From NCBI RefSeq assembly GCF_946477055.1, contig NZ_CAMKXG010000150.1:1-8793 (forward strand): 8,793 nucleotides of DNA, given 5' to 3'. Each line of letters opens with the position of its first letter. Position 1 is the first letter of the stretch. Below, piece by piece: positions 1-5,514 of the stretch. Below the pieces are notes generated by a model. It worked only from the letters and a program-made list of their open reading frames with translations. It was not told the DNA's origin and made no database searches. The translations under genes and the position numbers were made by a program. The stretch comes from Lonsdalea britannica. Lineage in GTDB: Bacteria > Pseudomonadota > Gammaproteobacteria > Enterobacterales > Enterobacteriaceae.

Positions 1-1
1 A

Positions 2-550
2 CCCGGACAAATTCGAATCATCGGCGGCCAGTGGCGCGGCAGAAAACTTCCCGTACCCCACAGCCCCGGCCTGCGCCCCACCACCGATCGCGTGCGGGAA
101 ACGCTGTTTAACTGGCTGGCGCCGGTGATCCAGCAGGCACGCTGTCTGGACTGCTTTGCAGGCAGCGGCGCGTTGGCGCTGGAAGCGCTGTCGCGGTATG
201 CCGCTCACGCCACGCTGCTGGAGGCAGAACGCGGCATTGCGCGTCAGCTCAGCCAAAATCTGTCGCTGCTCCGGGCGGAAAACGCCAGCGTGATCCATAC
301 TGATGCGCTGCAGTGGCTGGCTCAGCCAGGAGAGGCCTTTGACGTGGTCTTTCTCGATCCACCGTTTCGACAGGGATTGTTGAACAACACGGTCAACCTA
401 CTGGAAACACAAGGTTGGCTGGCGGACGACGCCTGGATCTATATTGAAACAGAGGCGGAAAACCGCACCCTGAACCTTCCGGCCAACTGGCAGCTGCACC
501 GTGAAAAAGTCGCAGGCCAGGTCGCCTACCGGCTCTACGCGCGCGGCTGA
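2..550 (+). CDS. rsmD: 16S rRNA (guanine-N2)-methyltransferase RsmD, 5' end missing
   Basis: RsmD uses S-adenosylmethionine to methylate N2 of G966 in 16S rRNA during small-subunit maturation in the cytoplasm. The reading frame is open from base 2 and begins in the conserved N-terminal segment (QIRIIGGQWRGRKLPVP), followed by LRPTTDRVRETLFNWL. By comparison with the roughly 198-residue E. coli protein, about nine N-terminal residues lie outside the window. The SAM-binding motif I is visible as DCFAGSGALALEAL. The catalytic motif IV is DPPF, encoded around 356-367, as expected for an N2-guanine methyltransferase. The protein ends KVAGQVAYRLYARG, slightly shorter at the C-terminus than E. coli. 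The GTG at 92 is an internal valine codon, not the start. yhhL follows 25 bases downstream on the same strand and is probably cotranscribed. The fold and motifs are intact, so this is a functional gene cut by the window edge. Confidence 0.97.
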   Translation, partial: PGQIRIIGGQWRGRKLPVPHSPGLRPTTDRVRETLFNWLAPVIQQARCLDCFAGSGALALEALSRYAAHATLLEAERGIARQLSQNLSLLRAENASVIHTDALQWLAQPGEAFDVVFLDPPFRQGLLNNTVNLLETQGWLADDAWIYIETEAENRTLNLPANWQLHREKVAGQVAYRLYARG

Positions 551-575
551 CAGACCGGCAACCTCAGAGGACATT

Positions 576-866
576 ATGATAATTTGGATTAATCTCGGAC
601 GATTACTGATGCTGGGCGTGTGGGGCTTTCTGATCATGAACCTGATTCAGCCGTTTCCGCGGCCGTTAAACATCTTCATGACGGTAGCGATGGTGTTCAT
701 GGTCCTGATGCACGGCATGCAGTATCTGTTGCTGAAGGCCAGTCAGCCCAAAGACGCCCCGCCCATCAGCGGGATGACGCAACTGCGGATCTTTCTGTTC
801 GGGGTATTCGAGCTGATGGCGTGGCAGCGTCATCAGCCGCAGGACAGCAAGCCGAAAAAACGCTAG
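576..866 (+). CDS. yhhL: DUF1145 family inner-membrane protein YhhL
   Basis: This is a 96-residue membrane protein of the DUF1145 family, matching E. coli YhhL (about 89 residues) throughout. Its function is not known. Two hydrophobic segments are visible, roughly residues 7-24 and 33-53, separated by the conserved QPFPRPLNIF. A third amphipathic stretch contains the family signature RIFLFGVFEL (71-80). The tail is basic (KPKKR). I chose the ATG at 576 because the E. coli homology begins there (MIIWINLGRLLML) and an AGAGG ribosome binding site lies just upstream at about 566-570. The frame stays open further upstream to an ATG at 501, but that part overlaps rsmD and has no homology. The gene follows rsmD closely, the same order as in E. 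coli, which suggests a shared transcript. A hairpin at 874-900 follows the stop. Confidence 0.93.
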   Translation: MIIWINLGRLLMLGVWGFLIMNLIQPFPRPLNIFMTVAMVFMVLMHGMQYLLLKASQPKDAPPISGMTQLRIFLFGVFELMAWQRHQPQDSKPKKR

Positions 867-873
867 GTGCAGG

Positions 874-900
874 GGCATCCGCGCATACGAGGCGGATGCC
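874..900. terminator. Hairpin between convergent yhhL and DUF1820 genes
   Basis: A perfect 9-bp inverted repeat, GGCATCCGC (874-882) and GCGGATGCC (892-900), is separated by nine bases. It lies in the 45-bp gap between two converging genes, where a bidirectional terminator would be expected. There is no T-run directly after it on either strand; the nearest on the minus strand is TTTTTT at 855-860, inside the end of yhhL. It may be an imperfect terminator or a 3'-end stabilising hairpin. It resembles a REP-type palindrome only loosely. Confidence 0.45.
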
Positions 901-911
901 GATAACCGGGA

Positions 912-1238
912 TCAGGACTTCTTGCCGGGCAGATAAGGAAAATGGGTCACGTTGTCGCCCAGTTCGGCAATCCGTGAACTGCCGCGCTCCCGCTCCTTCA
1001 CCGAATCAATGCGAATCACCGCCTGCAGCGGAATATAGCTGCGGTCAACGCCGGCAAATTCGGTCTTCAGTTTTTCCGTACTCGGATCGACCAACAGCTC
1101 CGACGGGCTTTCAAACACGAAGTCGGCGATTTCGATAAAGCCGAACAGCGCGCTCTGCGCCAACTCGCGGACATAGAGCTGATAGTTCTTGCCGTTGTTC
1201 ATAAATTGAATGCGGTAGAGTGCGGATTCATTACTCAT
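912..1238 (-). CDS. DUF1820 family protein
   Basis: This is a 108-residue soluble protein that I assign to the DUF1820 family (function unknown) from remembered family features. The N-terminal part has the pattern LYRIQFMNNGKNYQLYVREL, then LFGFIEIADFVF. The central signature is VDPSTEKLKTEFAGV, then RSYIPLQAVIRIDSV. The C-terminal tail (NVTHFPYLP) also fits. No signal peptide or membrane segment is present. The ATG at 1238 is supported by an in-frame TGA immediately upstream. A GGGAG ribosome binding site lies about 11 bases away, a longer spacing than usual. The gene converges on yhhL and diverges from yhhN. In E. coli the corresponding place between yhhL and yhhN is held by yhhM (DUF2500), which this protein does not resemble. 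Its promoter should lie in 1239-1470, but I cannot place it. Confidence 0.85.
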   Translation of the reverse strand: MSNESALYRIQFMNNGKNYQLYVRELAQSALFGFIEIADFVFESPSELLVDPSTEKLKTEFAGVDRSYIPLQAVIRIDSVKERERGSSRIAELGDNVTHFPYLPGKKS

Positions 1239-1470
1239 TCAACAACATTCTCCCTTTCGAGCGATTAACCGTGACGTACTGCCACCTATCCGGCGCTACC
1301 TTAGCATGATGCCCTACTACCCGCATCCGCCATCCCGTCGTTGTCTGCCTGAGGGTCGATCACCTACACTGAAAGAGCCATCATTGTGCAGATTCATACC
1401 AGAAGCTGGGTTTCGCTTCGGCGCACTCGCTCTTCTGGCCGTCTGAATTTCCCACATTTAAGGACGTTCT
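1239..1470. other. Divergent intergenic region, DUF1820 gene / yhhN
   Basis: These 232 bases must hold the promoters of both divergent genes. For yhhN, a weak sigma-70-like pair can be drawn: TTGTCT (1341-1346) and TACACT (1365-1370) with an 18-bp spacer, 4 of 6 matches at each box. The ribosome binding site of yhhN is AAGGA at 1460-1464. A small open frame (1306-1446, 46 codons) is probably chance. A folded element at 1399-1438 is listed separately. No operator can be named. Confidence 0.4.
1399..1438 (+). other. Possible 5'-leader hairpin of yhhN
   Basis: CCAGAAG (1399-1405) can pair with CTTCTGG (1432-1438). Exactly centred inside is CGC-TTCG-GCG (1414-1423), a C(UUCG)G-type stable tetraloop hairpin. 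The two stems are separated by an eight-by-eight internal loop. It ends 32 bases before the yhhN start, so it would lie in the leader if transcription starts near 1377. No known riboswitch is recognised, and it could be a chance fold. Confidence 0.3.
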
Positions 1471-2100
1471 ATGCTTTGGTCATTTATTGCCGTTCTTTTT
1501 TCCGGCTGGCTGTATGTCGACGCCAGCTATCGTGGCCCCACCTGGCAGCGCTGGCTGTTTAAGCCCCTCACCTTGCTCTTGCTGATCGCGCTGGCCTGGC
1601 AGGCGCCGATACTGAACGTCCCGGCTTACCTCATCGTACTGGGCCTGCTGGCGACGCTCGCCGGCGATGCGCTATTGATGCTGCCCGCACAGCGAATGTT
1701 GTACGCCATCGGCGCTTACTTCGCCGCCCATCTGCTGTACACCATCAGCTTCCTGTCCACCCAGATGACGCTGAATTTGTTCTGGCCGTTGCCGTTGCTG
1801 CTCGCCATTGTGTCGGCGTTGCTGATTGCGATGCTGTGGACCCGACTGGACACGCTGCGTCTGCCGGTATGCGCATTTATCGCCATGACCGCCGTGATGG
1901 TGTGGGTGGCGGGCGGCCCCTACTTTGCCGTCAGCACCGACTACAACCTGTCGCTGCTGGTCGGCGCGGCCCTGCTCTTTATCGGGCATGCGTCCTGGCT
2001 GATTTACCACTTCCGCTTTAAATTCCCGGCTCATCAGGTGATTCTGGCCATCTGCTATTTCGGCGGCCATTTCCTGATTGTCCGTTCCATCTATGCCTGA
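1471..2100 (+). CDS. yhhN: YhhN/TMEM86 family membrane protein (lysoplasmalogenase-like)
   Basis: This 209-residue polytopic inner-membrane protein matches E. coli YhhN (208 residues) from MLWSFIAV to the end ([10 protein letters not shown]). The family includes eukaryotic TMEM86 proteins; TMEM86B is a lysoplasmalogenase that cleaves vinyl-ether lysophospholipids. The bacterial substrate is not established. About seven to eight hydrophobic segments are visible. Conserved family residues are K31-P32 at the first cytoplasmic turn, G65-D66 (AGDALLMLP), H87-x-x-Y90 and H200 near the C-terminus ([11 protein letters not shown]). The AAGGA site six bases before the ATG supports the start. In E. coli zntA follows yhhN; here tusA follows directly, tail to tail, with only 29 bases between stop codons. 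The fold is intact. The enzymatic role is inferred from the family only. Confidence 0.95.
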   Translation: MLWSFIAVLFSGWLYVDASYRGPTWQRWLFKPLTLLLLIALAWQAPILNVPAYLIVLGLLATLAGDALLMLPAQRMLYAIGAYFAAHLLYTISFLSTQMTLNLFWPLPLLLAIVSALLIAMLWTRLDTLRLPVCAFIAMTAVMVWVAGGPYFAVSTDYNLSLLVGAALLFIGHASWLIYHFRFKFPAHQVILAICYFGGHFLIVRSIYA

Positions 2101-2122
2101 GTGTTAAACGGCGCGTGAGCAG

Positions 2123-2143
2123 AAGCGGGTTATTTGCCCGCTT
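2123..2143. terminator. Hairpin at the convergent yhhN/tusA junction
   Basis: AAGCGGG (2123-2129) pairs with CCCGCTT (2137-2143) around a seven-base loop. The hairpin overlaps the tusA stop codon (2130-2132), and yhhN ends 22 bases before it. Neither strand has a clear T-run after the stem (TTTACG on the plus strand). It is well placed as a shared transcription stop but structurally weak. Confidence 0.4.
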
Positions 2144-2378
2144 TACGCAGGAGATAACGGTAGGGCAAAGCATCTGTCGTCTGACCGAGCAGCTCATGCT
2201 CCATAAACACGCAGAAACCGGGAATATCGCGCGTCGTCGCGGGGTCATCGGCAAGGATCAGCAGCGTCTCTCCCGCGGCCATGTCGCGAACCGTCTTGCG
2301 CACCAGCATTACAGGTTCCGGACAGCGTAATCCTAGCGTGTCGAGGGTTCGGTCGGCGTGGGCAAAAATATCGGTCAT
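2130..2378 (-). CDS. tusA: Sulfurtransferase TusA
   Basis: TusA accepts persulfide sulfur from the cysteine desulfurase IscS and passes it to TusBCD/TusE and MnmA for 2-thiouridine at tRNA position 34. It also influences molybdopterin and iron-sulfur metabolism. The 82-residue protein has the catalytic Cys19 in the [14 protein letters not shown] motif (the CPxP signature). It also has the conserved [13 protein letters not shown] segment and a C-terminus of [10 protein letters not shown]. Alignment with E. coli TusA places the start at the ATG at 2378 ([10 protein letters not shown]). An in-frame TTG lies four codons upstream at 2390 but is not needed. A GAG about seven bases before the ATG is a weak ribosome binding site. 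The gene is convergent with yhhN and divergent from yhhQ. A poor sigma-70-like pair (TAAACT with TTGCGC) can be found upstream on the minus strand but is not strong enough to list. Confidence 0.98.
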   Translation of the reverse strand: MTDIFAHADRTLDTLGLRCPEPVMLVRKTVRDMAAGETLLILADDPATTRDIPGFCVFMEHELLGQTTDALPYRYLLRKAGK

Positions 2379-2485
2379 GGCGAGTCTCAAAAGGGGTTGT
2401 CGATGAATAGCGGCCTTAGTTTACGCTGCGAATTTCAGGGCGCAAGCCGCGAAAAACCCCCATGTTCAAAGAAAACGGAAATGGG

Positions 2486-2491
2486 TATGAT
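2486..2491 (+). promoter_or_regulatory. Candidate -10 box for yhhQ
   Basis: TATGAT matches the sigma-70 -10 consensus at 5 of 6 positions. No good -35 hexamer sits at 16-18 bp (TTCAAA at 2465-2470 is at 15 bp). Transcription starting near 2498 would give a leader of about 73 bases containing the whole preQ1 aptamer. The call is based on position and one hexamer only. Confidence 0.35.
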
Positions 2492-2531
2492 GCCGTTTTA
2501 TTGACGTCCTGCGCCAAGCAGAACGTTGTCA

Positions 2532-2563
2532 CTGGGTTCCCTCACCCCATAAAACCAAAAAGG
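2532..2563 (+). ncRNA. preQ1-I riboswitch overlapping the yhhQ ribosome binding site
   Basis: This 32-base element has every part of a class I preQ1 aptamer. P1 is formed by TGGG (2533-2536) with CCCA (2546-2549). C2545, directly before the 3' strand of P1, corresponds to the ligand-pairing cytosine of the Thermoanaerobacter tengcongensis aptamer (C15). The A-rich tail 2551-2561 would lie in the P1 minor groove. CCT (2540-2542) can pair with AGG (2561-2563) to close the P2 pseudoknot. AAGG (2560-2563) is also the ribosome binding site of yhhQ, with a seven-base spacer to its ATG. This predicts translational repression: preQ1 binding locks the Shine-Dalgarno bases in P2. The arrangement is that of the type III preQ1-I riboswitch known upstream of E. 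coli yhhQ. The gene downstream transports queuosine precursors, which supports the call. Confidence 0.9.
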
Positions 2564-2570
2564 TCGCGAC

Positions 2571-3224
2571 ATGTTTGACTTTACGCCGCAGCAGCGGCTG
2601 ACAGCATTGTGCTGGCTCACGCTATTCCACATTCTGATTATCACCTCCAGTAACTACTTAGTGCAGCTGCCGGTTTCCGTGTTCGGCTTTCACACGACCT
2701 GGGGCGCCTTTACCTTCCCGTTTATTTTTCTGGCGACGGACCTGACGGTGCGGATTTTCGGCGCGCCGCTGGCACGACGCATTATTCTGCTGGTGATGAT
2801 CCCGGCGCTGGCGATTTCCTATCTGGTTTCCTCGCTATTTTATGACGGCAGCTGGCAGGGTTTAGCCTCGCTGAGTCAGGTCAATATCGTGGTCGCCCGC
2901 ATCGCCTGCGCCAGCTTTATGGCTTACGTACTGGGACAAATTCTGGACGTCCACGTCTTTAACCGCCTTCGGCAGCGCAGCGCCTGGTGGGTCGCGCCTT
3001 CGGCGTCCACCGTGCTCGGCAACCTCTGCGACACGCTGGCGTTCTTCTTTATCGCGTTCTATCGCAGCCCGGACCCGTTCATGTCCACGCACTGGGTGGA
3101 GATCGCGTTGGTGGATTACACCTTCAAGATCCTGATTTGCGGCATTCTGTTCCTGCCGATGTACGGCATCATGCTGAACATGCTGCTCAAACGTTTGAGC
3201 GAACGGACGCCACAGACGGCATAA
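2571..3224 (+). CDS. yhhQ: Queuosine precursor transporter YhhQ
   Basis: YhhQ imports the 7-deazaguanine precursors preQ0 and preQ1 across the inner membrane, feeding queuosine synthesis at position 34 of GUN-anticodon tRNAs. The 217-residue protein matches E. coli YhhQ (221 residues) almost without gaps and belongs to the Vut_1/YhhQ family. About six hydrophobic segments are visible, roughly residues 11-31, 44-60, 68-90, 106-124, 144-164 and 178-205. Conserved stretches include ITSSNYLVQLPVSVFGFHTTWGAF near the N-terminus in two parts, FPFIFLATDLTVRIFG, GQILDVHVFNRLRQ and VDYTFKILIC. The ATG at 2571 is fixed by the homology and by AAGG at 2560-2563. That same AAGG forms the last part of the preQ1 riboswitch, so the gene should be shut off when preQ1 is plentiful. 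dcrB follows 120 bases downstream on the same strand, as in E. coli. Confidence 0.98.
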   Translation: MFDFTPQQRLTALCWLTLFHILIITSSNYLVQLPVSVFGFHTTWGAFTFPFIFLATDLTVRIFGAPLARRIILLVMIPALAISYLVSSLFYDGSWQGLASLSQVNIVVARIACASFMAYVLGQILDVHVFNRLRQRSAWWVAPSASTVLGNLCDTLAFFFIAFYRSPDPFMSTHWVEIALVDYTFKILICGILFLPMYGIMLNMLLKRLSERTPQTA

Positions 3225-3344
3225 CACCAGATTGTCCCGAAAGGGGCCGACAGACAGGCTTTGTGACAACAAAACGCTTGTTTTTACTGCCTGAATCGGG
3301 TGGCATAGCCGCATTGATGTTTTCTGGTTGAGGAAAGAGACGCT

Positions 3345-3902
3345 ATGTCGAAAGTAGTCAAATTTATCGGGATCGGATTGCTGGCCGCGACGTTAGCCGC
3401 CTGTGATGGCAAAAAAGACGAGACGTCTTCCACCGCGGATACAGCGGCGCAGGCTCAGAGCAGCCAAACAATCTCGTTGCTCTCCGGCAAGCTGACGTTC
3501 GCCCTGCCCGCAGACCTGAGCGATCAGAGCGGCAAGCTGGGCAATCAGGCGAATAACATGCACGTGTACGCCAACGAAAGCGGGCAGAAAGCCGTCATTG
3601 TGATTCTGGGCGACAGCACGACCGAAGATCTGCCGGTACTGAGCCAGCGTCTGGAAGATCAGCAGCGTACCCGTGACGCCAATCTGCAGGTCGTCACCAA
3701 TAAAACCATCGATGTCGACGGCCACAAGCTGCAGCAGTTGGACAGCATCATCTCCAGCAGCGGTCAGAAAGCCTATTCCTCCGTGGTCCTCGGCATCGTC
3801 GGCGACCATCTGATGACCCTGCAAATTACGCTCCCCGCAGACAATCAGCAGCAGGCGCAGACCGAAGCGGAAAATATTATCCGCACGCTGAAACTCAACT
3901 GA
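3345..3902 (+). CDS. dcrB: Lipoprotein DcrB
   Basis: DcrB is an envelope lipoprotein first identified in E. coli as needed for infection by phages C1 and C6; later work ties it to envelope and lipoprotein homeostasis. The 185-residue protein has a short lipoprotein signal with lipobox LAAC, making Cys20 the predicted lipidated residue. Asp21 at the +2 position is the classical signal for retention in the inner membrane. A low-complexity linker (about 22-42, rich in S, T, A, Q) leads to the folded domain. Its landmarks are [21 protein letters not shown], here residues 55-74, [28 protein letters not shown] and [20 protein letters not shown] in the C-terminal part. AGGA at 3331-3334 and AAGAGA just after it supply the ribosome binding site. 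A strong hairpin follows nine bases after the stop. In E. coli yhhS is downstream; here yhjD is. Confidence 0.97.
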   Translation: MSKVVKFIGIGLLAATLAACDGKKDETSSTADTAAQAQSSQTISLLSGKLTFALPADLSDQSGKLGNQANNMHVYANESGQKAVIVILGDSTTEDLPVLSQRLEDQQRTRDANLQVVTNKTIDVDGHKLQQLDSIISSSGQKAYSSVVLGIVGDHLMTLQITLPADNQQQAQTEAENIIRTLKLN

Positions 3903-3910
3903 TGCTTAGC

Positions 3911-3937
3911 GTTCAGGGCCTTAACCCGGCCCTGAAC
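3911..3937 (+). terminator. Hairpin terminator after dcrB
   Basis: A perfect 10-bp stem, GTTCAGGGCC (3911-3920) with GGCCCTGAAC (3928-3937), has a seven-base loop and can be extended by two pairs past a one-base bulge. It begins eight bases after the dcrB stop. The following CTTTCC is a poor T-tract, so termination may be incomplete or the stem may protect the 3' end. It separates dcrB from yhjD, which has its own promoter. Confidence 0.6.
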
Positions 3938-4025
3938 CGCCTTTCCGACGACGACGGTCACGCCCTGTTTCGCCGTTTATTCCTTTCCCAAGCCCGCACA
4001 ACACTGTTATTACGAATATGTCGGT

Positions 4026-4031
4026 TATAAT
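4026..4031 (+). promoter_or_regulatory. Promoter -10 box of yhjD
   Basis: TATAAT is a perfect sigma-70 -10 hexamer, 38 bases before the yhjD ATG, predicting a leader of about 32 bases. The -35 region is poor: CTGTTA (4004-4009) at 16 bp matches 3 of 6. The region 3938-4069 holds nothing else that I can identify. Confidence 0.5.
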
Positions 4032-4069
4032 CAATAGGATGGATAACTGCACGTAAGAGGTTTCTTTAC

Positions 4070-5083
4070 ATGCCCGTAACACCTAATCGGCCCCCTGACA
4101 ACACATCGGCCCAGCCCCCTTCCCAAGAAGACGCCTCGTCTTCGGCGAAGAAAACCCCTATCGCCCGGCTGACCCGCTGGGGGAAATGGATTCAGTCTTT
4201 ACCCTACGTCGCGCACTTTATTCGCGCCGTCGAACGGTTCAATGACCGCATGGGCAGCCAGTTCGGGGCGGCGATCACCTACTTTTCCTTTTTGTCGCTG
4301 ATCCCCATACTGATGGTCTCTTTCGCCACGGTCGGGTTCGTGCTGGCCTCCAACCCCGATCTGCTCACAGAGCTCATCAGCCGCATCGTCAACAGTATCA
4401 GCGATCCCAATCTCGCTAATACGCTGAAAAACACAGTGAATACGGCGATACAGCAGCGTACTACCGTGGGACTGACCGGTTTGCTGATCGCGCTGTACTC
4501 CGGGGTGAACTGGATCGGCAACCTGCGAAACGCCATCCGCGCGCAGTTCCGCACGAAGTGGGAACGCAATCCGCACGATGAAGAGAAAATCTATTTTCAG
4601 TATCTGTGGGATTTCCTGTCGCTGCTGGGGCTGTTGATCGCGCTGGCGTTCACGCTGTTCCTGACCTCCGTCGCCGGTACGGCGCAGAACAGAATTGTGA
4701 TAGCGCTGGGGCTGGAAGGGATTGAATGGCTGCGGCCCGCCATGACGTTGATTGCCATTTCGATTTCTATTTTTGCCAATTATCTGTTATTTCTTTGGAT
4801 TCTTGGCGTTCTGCCGCGCCGCAAGCCCAATCGAAAAGCGCTGTTGCGAGGAACCTTGCTGGCTGCCGTTGGCTTCGAAATATTGAAATTCATTATGACC
4901 GTCGTGCTGCCCAAACTGGCCTCTTCGCCCTCCGGCGCCGCCTTTGGCTCGGTTATCGGCCTGATGACTTTTTTCTATTTCTTCGCCCAGCTGACGCTCT
5001 TTTGCGCCGCGTGGATTGCCACCGCCAAGCCTAAACGTCACAACATAACCGAGGACACGGCAGAACCGCCGACGGCCTCTTAA
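4070..5083 (+). CDS. yhjD: YihY/BrkB-family inner-membrane protein YhjD
   Basis: This 337-residue polytopic inner-membrane protein has the same length as E. coli YhjD and matches it from about residue 46 to the C-terminus. It belongs to the YihY/BrkB (virulence factor BrkB) family. The exact function is unknown. In E. coli an Arg134-to-Cys change in YhjD lets cells survive without Kdo, suggesting a link to lipid A precursor transport; here the equivalent wild-type arginine is R130 in AIQQRTTVGL. The first 40 residues are polar, proline- and serine-rich and unlike E. coli. Membrane segments lie near 66-94, 134-155, 182-203, 224-246, 259-281 and 291-318. Conserved stretches include RFNDRMGSQFGAAITYFSFL, YSGVNWIGNLRNAIRAQ, SISIFANYLLF and SSPSGAAFGSVIGLM. 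AAGAGG at 4055-4060 is the ribosome binding site. A perfect hairpin starts one base after the stop, before the tautomerase gene. Confidence 0.93.
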   Translation: MPVTPNRPPDNTSAQPPSQEDASSSAKKTPIARLTRWGKWIQSLPYVAHFIRAVERFNDRMGSQFGAAITYFSFLSLIPILMVSFATVGFVLASNPDLLTELISRIVNSISDPNLANTLKNTVNTAIQQRTTVGLTGLLIALYSGVNWIGNLRNAIRAQFRTKWERNPHDEEKIYFQYLWDFLSLLGLLIALAFTLFLTSVAGTAQNRIVIALGLEGIEWLRPAMTLIAISISIFANYLLFLWILGVLPRRKPNRKALLRGTLLAAVGFEILKFIMTVVLPKLASSPSGAAFGSVIGLMTFFYFFAQLTLFCAAWIATAKPKRHNITEDTAEPPTAS

Positions 5084-5084
5084 T

Positions 5085-5113
5085 CATGATCGGCGGCTTA
5101 GCCGCCGATCATG
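5085..5113 (+). terminator. 13-bp perfect hairpin between yhjD and the tautomerase gene
   Basis: Bases 5085-5097 are the exact reverse complement of 5101-5113, with a TTA loop. The stem is G+C-rich in its upper half. It starts one base after the yhjD stop and ends 21 bases before the tautomerase ATG; the tautomerase ribosome binding site (5124-5129) is just outside it. No T-run follows. It may be a partial terminator or an mRNA-stabilising element that separates expression of the two genes. Confidence 0.5.
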
Positions 5114-5134
5114 TCACCCAGACAGGAGAAACGT

Positions 5135-5335
5135 ATGCCGGTTGTTACCGTCCGCATCCTCAAAGAGGACACCACCGCAGAGCAAAAAGCGCAGGTCATT
5201 AGTGGCATCACGCAGGTACTGGAGAACGCGCTGGGAAAGGATCCGGCCAAAATCATCGTGATGATTGACGAAGTGGAGGCCGATAATCTGGGCGTCGGCG
5301 GGCAGAGCATCAGCGAACGGCGTAAGTCGGCCTGA
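5135..5335 (+). CDS. Small tautomerase (4-oxalocrotonate tautomerase family)
   Basis: This 66-residue protein belongs to the 4-oxalocrotonate tautomerase (4-OT) family, whose members use the amino-terminal proline, exposed after removal of Met, as a general base. I chose the ATG at 5135 because it gives MPVVTVRI with the essential Pro directly after Met, and because AGGAGA (5124-5129) lies six bases upstream. An in-frame ATG at 5111 would bury the proline and sits inside a hairpin. The beta-alpha-beta pattern and the C-terminal LGVGGQSISERR match the family. However, the canonical 4-OT residues Arg11, Arg39 and Phe50 align with Asp/Thr, Ile and Leu here, so classical 4-oxalocrotonate isomerisation is unlikely and the substrate is unknown. 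The gene is followed by a good terminator. It may be read from the yhjD promoter if the hairpin at 5085 does not stop transcription. Confidence 0.88.
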   Translation: MPVVTVRILKEDTTAEQKAQVISGITQVLENALGKDPAKIIVMIDEVEADNLGVGGQSISERRKSA

Positions 5336-5383
5336 CCCGTTGGAAGCGGCATTGACACGTAAAACGCCGTTCCCTTCCTGATG

Positions 5384-5411
5384 ACGGACCGCGCGGCGGT
5401 CCGTATTTTAA
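5384..5411 (+). terminator. Rho-independent terminator after the tautomerase gene
   Basis: ACGGACCGC (5384-5392) pairs with GCGGTCCGT (5396-5404) around a GCG loop, and ATTTTAA (5405-5411) follows. The stem is nine perfect, G+C-rich pairs with a short T-tract on the plus strand, the expected form for an intrinsic terminator. The remaining bases to the yhjJ stop (5412-5514) contain nothing that I recognise. Confidence 0.75.
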
Positions 5412-5514
5412 CTCTCGACCATGTCATGATGAACAGCGCCAGGGCGTCGATACGCGGACAAACCCGCCGAGCCTGACTCTGGCGAAATCGGGCCAGGGGA
5501 TCACGGGCGCGGTG

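Noticed and set aside
874..900. A REP element
   Set aside because: The palindrome resembles REP only in the GGATGC core; it lacks the rest of the consensus and is not repeated in this window.
620..1138. A 172-codon plus-strand open frame across yhhL and the DUF1820 gene
   Set aside because: It spans two real genes in other frames and the intervening hairpin, and has no recognisable domain.
1306..1446. A 46-codon open frame before yhhN
   Set aside because: It lacks a ribosome binding site, its product is rich in Pro and Arg with no recognisable fold, and it lies in a promoter region.
5111..5134. An earlier ATG for the tautomerase
   Set aside because: It would bury the catalytic N-terminal proline and lies inside the 13-bp hairpin, while the start at 5135 has a strong ribosome binding site.
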